Shown here: in pieces, positions 43,268 to 54,440 of the stretch
How positions within the stretch are numbered: the first letter of the stretch is position 1
How the letters are laid out: every line of letters begins with the position of its first letter
DNA from: Eucalyptus grandis
Taxonomy: Eukaryota; Streptophyta; Magnoliopsida; Myrtales; Myrtaceae
DNA length: 64,000 nt
NCBI RefSeq assembly: GCF_016545825.1
Contig: NC_052614.1
Location: 9,380,559-9,444,558 of the forward strand
Direction of reading: 5' to 3'
Notes under the pieces: generated by a model
Database searches by the model: none
Told to the model about the DNA's origin: nothing
The model's input: the letters and a program-made list of their open reading frames with translations, nothing else
Program-made: the position numbers and the translations under genes

Positions 43268-45644
43268 TGAGGAGGGAGCTTCTCGAGATACTCGTTTTGC
43301 AGCTCGAAATTGCCAAATATGGCTGCGTTTGGGAGTGGCATTTGCAAGCCACTTTAAATCCCCAAAGCTCTTTGGGCTAATTTGTGGGTGTTTGGTAAAA
43401 ATTTCCAAACCCCATTTGGGAATGCCAAGCATTCCCAAGGCTGAAAGCCCAAGGCAGGTGGGGGCTGCCTTGGGGCAACCTTCTCGGCATCTTGGCGAGC
43501 TTAAATAAAAAAATTTCCTTCCCAAATTGTTCCCGTTGATTTTCGTTTTTCCCTTTTTACCTTGTTTATCTTCTTCTTCTTTCTTCTTCGTGAGCGGTTG
43601 CCGACGAAGGGCACGCAATCGCCGCCGACCGTCGTGCTCGCCACACCACGACCTCCGCCGTGGCGCGCGACCCTTCCCGGCGAGGGTAGCGTGACCCGCT
43701 CGAGAGGTCGCGCGAAGGTCGCGACCGCGACCCATTTGTCGCAGATCTGGTCGCCGGCAGCGACCTCGCGCCGTGACCGGATGGGTCGCGGTTGCGACCT
43801 TCAAGCGACCTTCGCGGAGGTCGCAACGCAAATCTGCGTCGGCGGCCGTGCTTCGGGCGACCTCCGCGGAGGTCGCGACCTTGCAACACCCATCCGGTCG
43901 CGACCTTTGCGCCGCGACCGGATGGGTCGCCGACCACGACCTTCGCGGAGGTCGCGACCTTCACGCGATGCATCCGGTCGCGGATTTGGTTGCGACCACG
44001 CCGCCGCAACCTTCACGACCGAGATGGGTCGTCTGGCGACCAAGCGGCGCGGTGGGTCGCACGACGGCGTGGCGGTCGCCGCGACCCTCGCTGAATTTCC
44101 TATCCTTGGCGGGCGGTGACCAGGTGAAGCCCTTAGCTGGCGAAGCCTTGGCCGCCAACGCTTTTTTTTTTTTTTTTTTTAATAATAAAAGTATTTTACA
44201 AATTTAATTTACCAAAACATTATTTTGCACAAAGATATTTCACAAATGGACTTTCACAAATAAATTTACCAAACACGCTTTGCGTTTTGAAAAACACCCT
44301 TAACTCAAAGCGCCTTTACTTTTCTCGAGACTTTTCCCAAAATCTTCCAAACGCACCCTATGTCCCTCATGGTCCATGCCTTTGCCCTCACCTCCTCTCC
44401 CTCCGGCTCGACCATGACCCGCCTGATCGTCTCAGCCACCGAGTCGCTCGAGAACGACCCGTTGAGCTCGTCCCTCAGCAGCTCAAACCCGACCCCTCTC
44501 TCTTCGAGCAGCCTCGCCATCAACCCTTGGTCGGAATTCGCCCCAGAAAACAGAATCAGCGGCCGGCCTCGCCCTGAGCGCCTCGATGGCGGAGCTCCAA
44601 CCGCAGTGGGTCACGAACCCTCCAACTGCTGCGTGAGCGAGAATTTCGGCCTGAGGTGCCCAACCCATCCACAAATAACCTCGGCCCGAGACCCGACTTT
44701 CGAAGCCGGGAGGTATAATCTCCGGGCCGGGCCTCTGACCCACCACCCAAACGAACGGCAAACCCGACTTCTCGATCCCTGCCGCAAGCTCCGGCATCAT
44801 CTCCCGGCTGATGTTAACCTCGGTGCCAAGCCCGACATAGAAGACTGACTTCTCTTTCTTATCGTCAAGCCATCTTTTCAGCTCGACCCATCTCTCGTCT
44901 CCCCTGCCGCATTTGTGGCGGGGCGTAATAAGCCCACAGGGACCACAGGTTTTCCGTAAAGCTTCTGGAGTAGCCTCAGCGGATCGGCCTCGAACTCGCT
45001 ACAGCTCCTCACGGCCACGGACTTGGAACCCCGAATCGACTCGCCAAACCTCTGAAAATCTGAAGCTCCGGTGTCCATGCAATCCTGGTGAGTGACTATC
45101 TCGTGGAGCCTGAACCTGACCTTGGACGGGTAATCTATCCACTTGGGAACGACGGTAAAGTCCTCCGGCCTTCTGCTCGGGCCATCGATCAAGACGGAAG
45201 GTGGTCCGAGGAAAGCGAGAGAAGTAGCACTGAATACACCAAAGAATGCCGAGTTCACACCCAGTCGGCTCGCAACTTGGGGCAACCAGTGCGACGCAAA
45301 GTCGTGGATTATCCAGTCCACGCCAGAGCGTTGAAGAAACTCGTCAACAGCTGGCTCGAGCATATCGTAGGCCTTTTTGAGGTACGGGACCTTGTTGTTC
45401 GGCAGCTCGGCCGTCGACTCAGCCGAGTCCGGGAGGCCATGGACACGAGGCAAGGGAAGCTCAACGAGGGTTATTGAGGGAGGGAGGTCTGTGGGGAGCT
45501 TTTGGAGGTTTTTGGGGTGGAGATGAAGGAGACGCGATGACCCTTTTGAGCTAAGAAGGTGGCGACATCGAGGAATGGCATGAGGTGGCCGTAAGCAAGC
45601 CATGGGAACATCGCTATGTGAAGCTTCTTCTCTTCGTTTTCCAT
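43268..45644 (-). pseudogene. UGT pseudogene F, lineage II, near full length but split and frameshifted
   Basis: Starts [20 protein letters not shown] at 45644, with a TATA run at 45740-45747 upstream. A 1-bp loss near 45513 (tttttgggg for tttttcgggg) breaks the frame. It continues as NLQKLPTDLPPS, WIIHDFASHWLPQV and RRPEDFTVVPKWIDYPSK to about 44930, where a second small deletion shifts it again. Then [20 protein letters not shown] and WAPQAEILAHAAVGGFVTHC follow, with an extra base near 44565 within the PSPG box, then LLEERGVGFELLRDELN. A 1.04-kb TIR element (43321-44358) splits the C-terminus. The last codons, NFELQNEYLEKLPPQ, lie beyond it at 43268-43320. This is the most complete lineage II copy. 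Confidence 0.92.
43321..44358. mobile_element. TIR element (1038 bp) inserted in UGT pseudogene F
   Basis: The ends ggctgcgtttgg and ccaaacgcaccc are inverted repeats. TAT is duplicated on each side (43318-43320 and 44359-44361), matching the single aatatctccctcat in sister genes. The interior 43600-44110 is very GC- and CpG-rich, with many copies of ggtcgcgacc-type words. The long open frames there are due to composition, and no transposase is recognisable. A T run at 44161-44180 precedes the 3' arm. Confidence 0.82.
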
Positions 45645-46419
45645 GGCAGTGGCTATGAACACTATTTCATTTGACGGGTGTGGTGGTAATGTGACTAGCG
45701 AGTGAACTCCAATGCAATGGAGAATGAGCTTTCTCTTCATATATATACAGGAACTACGTATGGTGCTTTAAAATTCTAATTAATATCAGCATAAATTAAC
45801 TTGCATTTAGATGTCTATAACTTATTACACGAGACTAAAGACTCCATTCGTTTTGTGGAAAAGGTTTTTCAAGAAAAAAAATTTCCGGATTTTTCGATGT
45901 TTGTTTCATGGGAAAAAAAACTATATACATAATCCTACATGTCAATATCTGATTTTTTTTTTTAAGGCAAGAAATGAGTTGAGTTAAAAACGATATGTGA
46001 GTTATGCAATATTAGTAAAGTCAAAAGTAGAGGTGGCTGCAGCCAAGTTAGCTAATTATTATCTTTGGGACTTCGTATCTTCTCTTCATGTGCATTGACT
46101 TATATGATTCACGGGAGAGATGTTACTTCTTATTCTGTTAAAGTTTTTGATGTACCAAAACAAATATCACACGAGATAAACTATCGAGAAACAAATTATG
46201 ACCAGCTGAAAAGATTTAGGTACTTTACTTTCCAATTGAGGAGGAAATGTCATTAGTATAAATTGAGTGTTATATTTCTATTGAGATAAACTATCTAAGT
46301 CAAGTAGAGTGAATTTAGAGTTTGTCATTCCTAAGTAATTGGATTTTACGAATGAATGGTGGATAGAACTAATATTATATAGTGCGTAAATTTGTATAAT
46401 TTTTTTTAAAAATTTTTTA
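45645..46419. other. Promoter of pseudogene F and AT-rich flank
   Basis: Paralogous to 26980-27761. It includes the TATA run at 45740-45747, about 96 bp upstream of the start codon, and the block acgtatggtgctttaaaatt. That block resembles the DNA upstream of intact UGT B. Confidence 0.65.
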
Positions 46420-46997
46420 GGCCCTGTTTAATAATCGGTCAAGAAGTGACTATTTCTATTCTTTTGTTATTCTGAACAAAAAAGAAACATAAATCTATTT
46501 GTTAATGTCAACTAATTTTTTTGTCATTTGAAATAAATTTGGAATCGAATTAAGAAATTAAAAAAAATGCTTCTTTATTCTTAGAAACAATTCAAGAATC
46601 AAGTAATTTTCTTTCTTTTCTTCCGTTTCTTTTATTCTTTTCTTTTTCTTATTCCCCCTCTGCAATGTGGTGGCTGGGCTTCCTTGAGGCTAGCGAGGTA
46701 ATCGATTCTCGTTTGGTCGAAAATCAGCTAGAGGAAGAAGAAGAGGAGAAGGAGGAAAAAAAGAAAAGAAAAAAGAGGAGAAAATATAATAAAATTATTA
46801 AAAAATTAAAAAATTATAGGTTGCAAAAAATTTGAAGATTGTACCAAATACATTTTTATTCCGGAAAAAAAAATTTCATATAGTTACTAAAGACTTTCAA
46901 ATACTCAAAACTTATCCTAGAAACAAAATAAAAAATATATATATATATTTTTGAGTAGAAATTATTTTCATAAACAGAATGATTACTAAATAGGTCT
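46420..46997. mobile_element. PIF/Harbinger-like MITE (second paralogue)
   Basis: Starts gccctgtttaataatcgg and ends tactaaataggtct, with TTA on both sides (46417-46419 and 46998-47000). Shared with 27762-28318. Confidence 0.75.
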
Positions 46998-47117
46998 TTA
47001 GTTGGAACTTGAGGTGAATCTTATGAACTTTGGAAAAATTAATTTACTTGATCTAATAAAGTCGCTCTACACCTTAAATGATCCGGACCTGTTTCGATGG
47101 AGCCGAGTACTTATGTG

Positions 47118-49891
47118 TAGGGGTGTCAGTAACCAAACCGGAAACCGAACCGAACCGAAAATCGAACCGAACCGAACCAAAAAATTCGGTTTTTTCGGTT
47201 CAGTTTTCATTAAAAACCGAAATTTTTCAGTTCGGTTCGGTTTTTATCGGTTAACCGAATTGAACCGAACCGAGAAACCGAAAAATAGAACCAATAACCA
47301 CTAAGCATTAACCAAACCGGCAAAAGGGCCAACCCTATTTCTTATTCTCTCCCATCTCCTCTCATCTTGAAGGTGCGACGGCGACGGCGACGGCGACGGC
47401 GACTGTGACTGTGACGGCGACGGCGACAAGGACTGCGACGGCGGCAGGGACGGCGACCGATTGAGGGACCGGTTGTTCCGCCACGCCCTTTTCTCTTCTT
47501 CTTCTCCTTCTTCGTCGGCAGCGGCGCGCCGGCGACTCGTGGAGCTGTGTGCTGTGCTGGGTCGAGCAACGGCGCGAGACTGACCCTTTTTGTCCTCACG
47601 ACGCCGCTCTACTACGTCAATGCCCCTCCTCACATGGGCACTGGGCAGCGCCTACACCACCATTGCCGCTAATCCCATCGCTCGCTTTCAGGTTTGTCTT
47701 CAAACAGTTGAGGTTAATTGGATGTTATCGTATTGCGCAACATGTAAATGGAGCGAGACTCGGACTGGGAAGTTGCAGGGCTGCTAATTGTATATTGCGT
47801 GTGGTTTACCGGATAATTAATGATTTTTGCTGAAGAACCCTTTTGCATTGTCGGTGTTATGTAACACAGACTACTAATAGATCCAACATAAATATTGCAC
47901 CAAGTTTCAAAGTGATCAAATGCTTGCAGTGGTTGACTTCAAGGTTGATTTCATGTTTAGAAGGTGCAAAGTAACGCAGATTCTTGCTATTTTGTATGGT
48001 GTTAGTGTTCTGGCTTTGGGTTACAGATTCTTAATTTGACCTCCTCTTTTTTGCCGTGTTTGGCTTAAATTATCTCTCTATTCCTAATATAGTTATGTTT
48101 GCCTTTCTGAAAAGGGTGTCCTGACTTTTTTTGTGTGGATTCCTGATTCTTTTCATCTGTTTTTCTTTTTCCTTTGTCTCTTTATCTGTGTTTGGCTTAA
48201 ACAATTATTCTTTTTCACAAAAGTATCAAGTTCGACAATTGGAAAAGGGTTCCAACTTCTCATTGTAGATTCTTGACTCTTTTCGTCTGTTTCCTATTTC
48301 TTTTCTATACGAACTTGAATTCTACCATCTTCCATAGATAGCATCTAATGCAGCTAAAAGTTTTGGGCCCTGGATCTATCTCTGTTATGTGTCCTTGCCT
48401 TCTTCAGAGGGAATTTATCTATAATTATGCATCTTATGTAAAAATGGTTGCTCCTTTGAGGTTTATAAATATATTAATGTTCCTTTATATTGATGCAGTG
48501 TCATTGAAGCTCTCAAGGTGGATAGTTTGCAGAAACTTTGCTCATCATTGGAGCCCATACTTCGGCGTGTCGTAAGATAAATTTGGCAGCCGCATGCTAT
48601 TCATTTATTGTGTTTCCATGTTCTTTTCTCTTGGTTAATGGAAGAGTAGTAAAATTGATTGATGAAGAAACTAGAGAACAATGGTTATCATGATTTGTGG
48701 GAGTGAATGATATTCTGATTCTATATGTATCACTGTCTCCTTAAATTGGCTTGAGAGCCTTGAGAAGTGAAAATCTCATGTATAGTGTAGTATGTTTGCG
48801 TTTAGGGTGACTATGCATTAGCAATATCATCTTTGATTTTGCCAAATATCATGTAGTGACTATGATAGTTTAGTTTACACTTTTAATTTGGAACTGAGGG
48901 AATGGATCATGATTTTGCCTGCATAACGATATAATGTTCCTCAGAATTGGTCATAAAGGAATTTGCTATGTTTGAAGTTTTTAACGTAGCTTAAGAACTA
49001 ACTTTCTGAAATATTGACCAGGTTAGTGAAGAAGTGGAGCGAGCTTTAGCAAAATTGGGCCCCTTCAAAATTACTGGGAGGTATGCTATTTTTTAGCTAG
49101 GTGGAACCATAGTGATGAAATTTTTGTATTGGCTTGACGCTCTGAGTTGTGAATCTGGTTTGCTTGAGAAGATACTCATTAGCTCTGTAGGGGCAGGTAT
49201 GAATTGCCTGAAGGTTAAGCTGGAAACATGTTTGTGCATATGGTTCTTCCATGGTTTATTTATTTATATGGTTGACCTCGCTTAGTGGGATAAAGCTTAG
49301 TTGTTGTTGTTATTTTTTGTTTGTTTGCTTGTTTGTTTATTCATACTTGACTATACAAGTTATTGCAAACGATTTGTTATTGCGTCATTAGTAGAGAATT
49401 CCCACGATTCTTATAATAGTTAACCATCATTACATAAGACTTGGGGTAAACATGAACTGGGTAATGCATATTTCATGCTTTGTTTCAAGATAACAACAGT
49501 AGGAGAGCAAGCTCTAGAATTTAAATTTTGTTTTTATATATTCTCATGGCTTTTCTTAATCTAATTTTCTGATGACTTTAGACAACTTTTCAAACTTGTG
49601 AATTTAAAAAGGGTTTCTTCTTGCTTGACTTCTCTTCGAAGAGAAGACATAGATGTTCGTTTCTTGAATATAGCGCAAAAACTAGAGAGAACGTCAATTA
49701 ATGCTTCAAAGAGCTTATACAGAAGGTAAGCCATCCCGAAAAAAAAAAAAAAAAAAAAAAAAAAAACCGAAACCCAAAATTTGAAAACCGAACCGAATTC
49801 GGTTCGGACTTATTCGGTTCGGTTCGGAAATTTTCTAACGGTTCGGTTCGGTTCGGTTTTCAAAACCGAACCGAACCGTTTACACCCCCTA
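47118..49891. mobile_element. hAT-like element (2774 bp) carrying captured gene fragments
   Basis: Termini taggggtgtcagtaacc and cgtttacaccccctaare inverted at the outermost bases. Perfect 8-bp direct repeats CTTATGTG flank it (47110-47117 and 49892-49899), the hAT signature. Subterminal arms are rich in aaccgaaccg / cggttcggtt words on both sides (47135-47280 and 49765-49880). No transposase is seen. The middle holds exon-intron sequence, including two exons of a calmodulin-binding protein 60 gene, so this is a Pack-type element. A GC-rich (cgacgg)n stretch (47375-47470) and a 27-base A run (49740-49766) are also inside. Confidence 0.85.
48499..49080 (+). pseudogene. Captured exons of a calmodulin-binding protein 60 (CBP60) gene
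   Basis: Exon 48499-48571 (after acceptor gatgcag, before donor gtaag) reads VIEALKVDSLQKLCSSLEPI then LRRV. Exon 49022-49080 (after accag, before gtatgc) reads VSEEVERALAKLGPFKITGR. Joined in phase they give RRVVSEEVERALAKLGP, the N-terminal landmark of CBP60 transcription factors, which act in immunity and salicylate synthesis. DNA-binding and calmodulin-binding parts are absent. An upstream frame (ATG at 47620, MPLLTWALGSAYTTIAANPI, donor after 47691) and a possible exon near 49640-49728 (REDIDVRFLNIAQKLERTS) may come from the same or other genes; I do not recognise them. It is unlikely to be functional. Confidence 0.85.
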
Positions 49892-50065
49892 CTTATGTGG
49901 GCATGATTTACAGAGGATCGTATGTTCCAATGTTTGGCCCCAATGCATGATGCATGCCACCGACGGTGTACCACTACAGTAGCTTTCATAAATTCTGAGA
50001 AAATATTGGTTGCTTCTAACGTGCAAATTCAATTCAGTTCTTTACCAAAAAAAGAAAATTCAATA

Positions 50066-50570
50066 GGAAGGGCCATAAGGGTATGACACGTGTCCAACTG
50101 GCCCAAATTTCAGACTGTTTCTTCTCTCTCTCTTCATTCCAGCACACATCTTCGGCTTCCCCTTCGACCCCTTTCGCGGTCTTCGTGGGGCCGCAGCACT
50201 CGTCGTTGAGGAAGTCAGGGACGGAGCTCGTCGCAACGGGCCCAGCGGCCGCATGGAAGAAGGGCTTTAAAGGGACCCACACGCGGCGGCCGGCGAGGGG
50301 GTTGGCAAGTGCACGTCCACGTTGCACGCAGCGCACAGGGCGGCGGCGTCAACCCTGCACGCGAAGGCTACCAGCGTGCACTTGCATGCCTCGCACATCC
50401 ACGCGCGCTTGTGGCGGGAGGCAAGCTTGTTGGCGCCATGGACGCTGGTGTTGTAGGGCCGGCAGAGGAAAGCCACATAGGCCTTATAGAACACTATGGC
50501 GCGGTGGACCTGCAGTTGTCGCACGCCCTGGTGCTAGCCCGCCGCCATCTTCCGAACTCTGGGCCAGGTT
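50066..50570 (-). pseudogene. CONSTANS-like B-box zinc-finger pseudogene
   Basis: On the minus strand, remnants of two B-boxes are seen: VHGANKLASRHKRAWMCEAC from box 1 and ACRVDAAALCAACNVDVH from box 2. A frame change near 50310 follows, then ANPLAGRRVWVPLKPFF, the usual continuation. Box 1 has lost zinc ligands (YNTSVH where a Cys is expected). No CCT domain follows. There is no credible start codon, and the right end stops at the TIR element at about 50571. In plants, COL proteins are transcription regulators of flowering and light responses. This copy is dead. Confidence 0.85.
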
Positions 50571-51882
50571 ACGACAAAATTTCGAAACAATCGATTTCGC
50601 CGTAAATTAGTTTTTCAATTTCTATTCCCGAACAAGTTTCGAAGAAAGAAACCCGTTTGATAACGATTCAAAATTTTTATTTCGAAAAATGTAAACGTTT
50701 GATAACAGAATAAAATTTCTATTTCTATTAATAGAAATTGATTAGATATCAACATAGAAAATCCTCTAATACAAAATAATAGTCGAAATAATACTAAAAC
50801 AACATAGGAAATCCTCAAATACAAAATAATAGTCAAAATAATACTAATACATTATAAAAGTTGAAAATACAATTTCATGGAATTTCCGGTATATTATTAT
50901 CCCTTGTCATTTTATTGGCAATGGTTTTCCTAAGCGTATTTATTTGGTTTTTCTCATCGGTTAATGTATCGTTTGCAAGTTTATCTTGCGCAGGTTCAGA
51001 CAAGTATTGCGGAAGCATAAATATGGATGCCATCAATGGCGCCTATATAGCCCTGTCATTTTATCAAACACTAGTATTATACAAGATTATCAACAAAATA
51101 AAATTGATGGTGTAAAGGAATATATGAGAATTCTACCTTGAAGTAATGTTTATGGTCGAACTAATGGGGGAAGGTCGGTTTATTTTGATTCTCAAATTGA
51201 ATCAATCCAGTTGCTCATCCCTAATTTCTTTATTTTTGCTCAATGAACCTTTAATGGCCCTTGCATAACAAAGAGAGAGATTCTCTTTAATCTCTTGTCT
51301 TCGAATTAAAATTCAAGATTGTGTAACAATCTAATTATTTTGATTTTGCAAGAATTTTGAATCCGTAAAGAAACAAGGTTAAATTTCTAGGCACGTTTTT
51401 TTCTTCATCTATTACGTAAAAACTTTTTTTTTCTTCAATGGCCATGCGTGCACCATTTCTAGGAGGAAATAGCCACATTGTTTTTAAGTAAGCATTTAAG
51501 AACTTTGGTCGTTTTTTGAAAGTTAGGGACCCATTCGATTGTCTTTCATCCTAAAGAGGAAGTTATAAAAAAAAATGAAAAAAAAAAACACGAGCAAAAT
51601 AAGAATAAGAAAATTAGCAATAATTTGTGAAGTTGTGGTTATGAGTGAATTAAGTTAGCAAGAAAGCGCAATGCTCTTTTATATGGTTTGATTTTAGCTT
51701 GATTTCTATTTCAGAAACTGAAAAGTTAAAAATTTTAGCTTTCGATTTCTTCAATTTCTCTATTTGGAATAGAAATCTGTTAAATGAGAAATCAAATGTA
51801 TACTAAACGGTTTCTGTCCAAACCTGTTTTGGGAACAGAGAAAGAGAAATCGAGAAATAGAAATTTTGTCACGCGCGCCTTA
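50571..51882. mobile_element. Foldback-type element with about 100-bp inverted ends
   Basis: The left arm (cgacaaaatttcgaaacaat ... ttctattcccgaacaagttt ... aaacccgtttgataacg) is matched on the other strand by the right arm ending aaattttgtcacg, which contains aaacctgttttgggaacaga. The middle (50.75-51.7 kb) is AT-rich and non-coding. The 84-codon open frame there starts at TTG and resembles nothing I know. The target duplication was not resolved. Confidence 0.6.
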
Positions 51883-51954
51883 GTTGCTGCAGTTGCATCG
51901 AAACCCATCGTCCGCCGTTGCCAAATGACACCGCTGGAATTGCCGAACAACTGA

Positions 51955-52024
51955 GCGTGCAGAGGAAAGAGAAGAAAGAGTGTGAAATTTGGACCCGCTT
52001 GTGACACGTGTCCCATCCTTATGG
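51955..52024 (+). repeat. Inverted copy of the COL pseudogene tail
   Basis: The sequence gtgaaatttggacccgcttg ... gacacgtgtcccatccttat is the reverse complement, with changes, of 50066-50125 (ggccataagggtatgacacg ... cccaaatttcagact). Together with the inverted ends of the element between them, it forms a large imperfect palindrome. Confidence 0.75.
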
Positions 52025-52639
52025 CTCATCTTATTTATTGTGTTGGCACATTCGACAGAGCCAATATTTTCTCATAAATTCAACGCGGATGCGTCCGCCC
52101 TCGACGCCTTTCCCTCTGCGTCCGTCGTGACCCACCCAATCATCCCTTCTCAATGGCCCCCATAGGATACTTCAATAATTTTAAATTATTAAAAGCCATA
52201 ATTATTGTAACCATTTTTCTACTGTCATCAATTTTCGTCACGGTTTCGTCTGCCATTCATATATAGCAGCAATTTAATGGTTGTACAACGTTTCTCATTT
52301 ATTTCTTCATAAATTCTTCATTATTTTATAACGACTATATAATAACATTTTTTGCCTATAAATTATTACTCTGAACATATTTATAAAGTAATGTGGATAT
52401 TATCAAAACATATTCTTGTTTACATATCTTTATTTCTTCTTTTTATTAGGTTATACATGTTCTTTCTAATATTTAATCTGGAATATAGAATGCCTATTGC
52501 ATATTGAGATGATAATCGCTAGAGGCTATCGCATAGAGTTTCGTACTCCAAGGAGGAATTTTCTATCAAGATTCCTTTTCAAATTCGCTTTACCATCTAT
52601 CTATTTAATTACCAATTTCATTTTAAAGATAAAGTGTGG
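52025..52639. other. AT-rich intergenic DNA
   Basis: I see nothing recognisable here on either strand. Confidence 0.5.
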
Positions 52640-53030
52640 ACAGCCTTGTGGCTTCCTCATCCTCTACTTAAGCCGCCTAAGTTGCCTTTCACAACCACCG
52701 CCACCGCCACCACCATCGCCACCGTCACCGCCGTCATCACCATCGGTGGTGCTCATTTCGCACCAAGGGTGGTGTTCATTTTGCTATGGACAGAGAAAGG
52801 GAGAGGGAGGATAGTGGAAGACCAATTTTGACCTTTGTAGTGAAGAAGTTGCTATGGGACAATGCACCAGGAATCACGAAACGGGCTTGTGATTTGGGCT
52901 TAACAAATGACGGGCCGATTAGGAACGATAAGGCCCAAGTAAATGGTGCTTGCTTTTGCATACTAAAGGTTCTCATTAGTAAGGGTTCATCATTTGCCTG
53001 ATCGGCCTTTTATGATAACTTGAGTATTGG
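52640..53030 (-). pseudogene. Relic of U-box kinase exon 1 start and promoter, copy 4
   Basis: 52640-52755 matches the first part of kinase exon 1 (ttaagccgcctaagttgcct ... ggtggtgctcatttcgcacc) with altered lengths of the Gly-coding repeat and shifted frame. 52755-53030 matches the kinase upstream region (caccaggaatcacgaaacgg, taaatggtgcttgcttttgc). It is cut at about 52640. Confidence 0.87.
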
Positions 53031-53389
53031 ATGTGAAGTCATTTACAACTACATGATGAAATGATAGACATTTGTGGGATCGTGTATATAAAACTTCTTA
53101 AGTGCATTCATTGCTTAATTATCATCGGCTGTTAAGAATATTGTAGTTCACAATTTCACACAATTAATATGTAGAATGAAAAGTTGATACATCCTGATTA
53201 ACAATGCACCAAAGACAAAATTCAAGGATCAACTTAATCTTGAACTTGAGATATTAAAGTTCAAAACTAAAGTCACAATTGAAATTTCAATACTTTTCTT
53301 TTCCTAATGGTACATTCAATGCATGTAGTTTTTTAAATGCTTAAACATGGAACAATATATTCATCTAATGGCTTAAATTTTTAACGGTA
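53031..53389. other. Intergenic copy 4 of the duplicated unit
   Basis: Paralogous to 16.06-16.37 kb (aatgcaccaaagacaaaatt), with the uninterrupted target of the 7.7-kb TIR element near 53130. No gene. Confidence 0.6.
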
Positions 53390-54440
53390 AAAGCCAATAA
53401 AAACCCCAAATTTTGTCCACTTTGGCATATTTACCCCAAACTTTTTTTTTGACATAAAAAATTCCACATTTGTACCCATACAACACATTTAAACCCCAAA
53501 CACGTTTTTTGTTACACCTAAAACCCCAAGCTTTTTTGGTGACACAAAAAAAAAAAAAAAAACCCAAATTTTTATTTGTGTGACATAATTATCCCAAAAA
53601 TTTGGTGTCATAGAAAAAAAGTTTAGGCTTTTAATGTCCTAATTTTTTTTTTTGAGTAAATGCGTCACACGGGTAAAAGTTTTAAATTTTTGATGTCACA
53701 AAAAAAATTGAGATAAATGTGGGGAAAATTATCTAAAAAGTCTTAAACCTATTACACTTTTGCTAATTCAATCTTAAATCTTTTAACTTTGCCAATTCAG
53801 TTCTAAATTTTTCACTTCTTATCAATCGAGTCTATCCGACCAATTTTAGCCAGAAAATGCCAATGTAGAGGCTGCCGGTGCTATGTAGGATCATTGGTGC
53901 CGACATTGACAATTTTTAATAACATTTAATATTTTTTTGAATTTTTATTTTTTGAATTTTTCCTTTTTTTTTTCTTTTATTTCTTTTTTTTTGGCTTTCT
54001 TCTTTGCCTATTATGGTAGCCGGTGGCGGTTGTCCCTATGGCCAGCCAGCCATCGAAAAGGCAAAGAAGAAAGCCAAAAATAAAATAAAATAAGAAAAAA
54101 AAAAAAAAGGGAAAAAATATAAAATAAAATAAAATATTTTTAAAAAATTATCCACGTCGGCGTCGGCGGTCCTACGTGGCACCACCGGCGTGCACGTCGG
54201 TATTTTCCCGCCAAAATTGGTTGGATGAATTCAATTGGCAAGATGTGAAAATGTTTAGAGACTGAATTAACAAAGTTAAAAGTTTATGATTTAATTGGAT
54301 AAGTTTAAGATTTTGGACAATTTTCCCGATAAACGTGTCACGGTGGGAAAATTTTGAGATTTTTTGTCACAAAAAGTTATGATAAATGTGTCATTCAGGG
54401 CAAAATTTGGGAGTTTTTTTAATGACTTTTTTTCCAATTT
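53390..54440. repeat. Diverged minisatellite interrupted by a MITE
   Basis: Units on the words accccaaatttttgtgacac and ataaatgtgtcacatgggta on both strands are related to the array at 14.7-15.1 kb. The part 53722-54327 is a separate insertion. Confidence 0.65.
53722..54327. mobile_element. Mutator-like MITE with long inverted arms
   Basis: Starts gggaaaattatctaaaaag and ends ttggacaattttccc. The arms pair over about 150 bp (cttaaatcttttaactttgc with gttaaaagtttatgattta; tatccgaccaattttagcc with ccaaaattggttggatgaa). The 10-bp flanks GATAAATGTG (53712-53721) and GATAAACGTG (54328-54337) differ at one base, which fits the 9-10 bp duplication of Mutator-like elements. Confidence 0.82.

Noticed and set aside
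43562..44207. Open frames of up to 216 codons in the CpG-rich stretch
   Set aside because: Interior of a non-autonomous TIR element; repeats of palindromic words keep several frames open.
47301..47633. Arg/Ser-rich frame (SPSPSQSQ type) as an SR-protein gene
   Set aside because: Produced by (cgacgg)n repeats inside the hAT-like element; no RNA-binding domain.
47340..49740. A complete CBP60 gene
   Set aside because: Only the two N-terminal-region exons are present; the calmodulin- and DNA-binding exons are missing and transposon ends enclose the fragment.
50861..51115. 84-codon frame with hydrophobic segments
   Set aside because: Starts at TTG within an AT-rich non-autonomous element; no homology recognised and no promoter.
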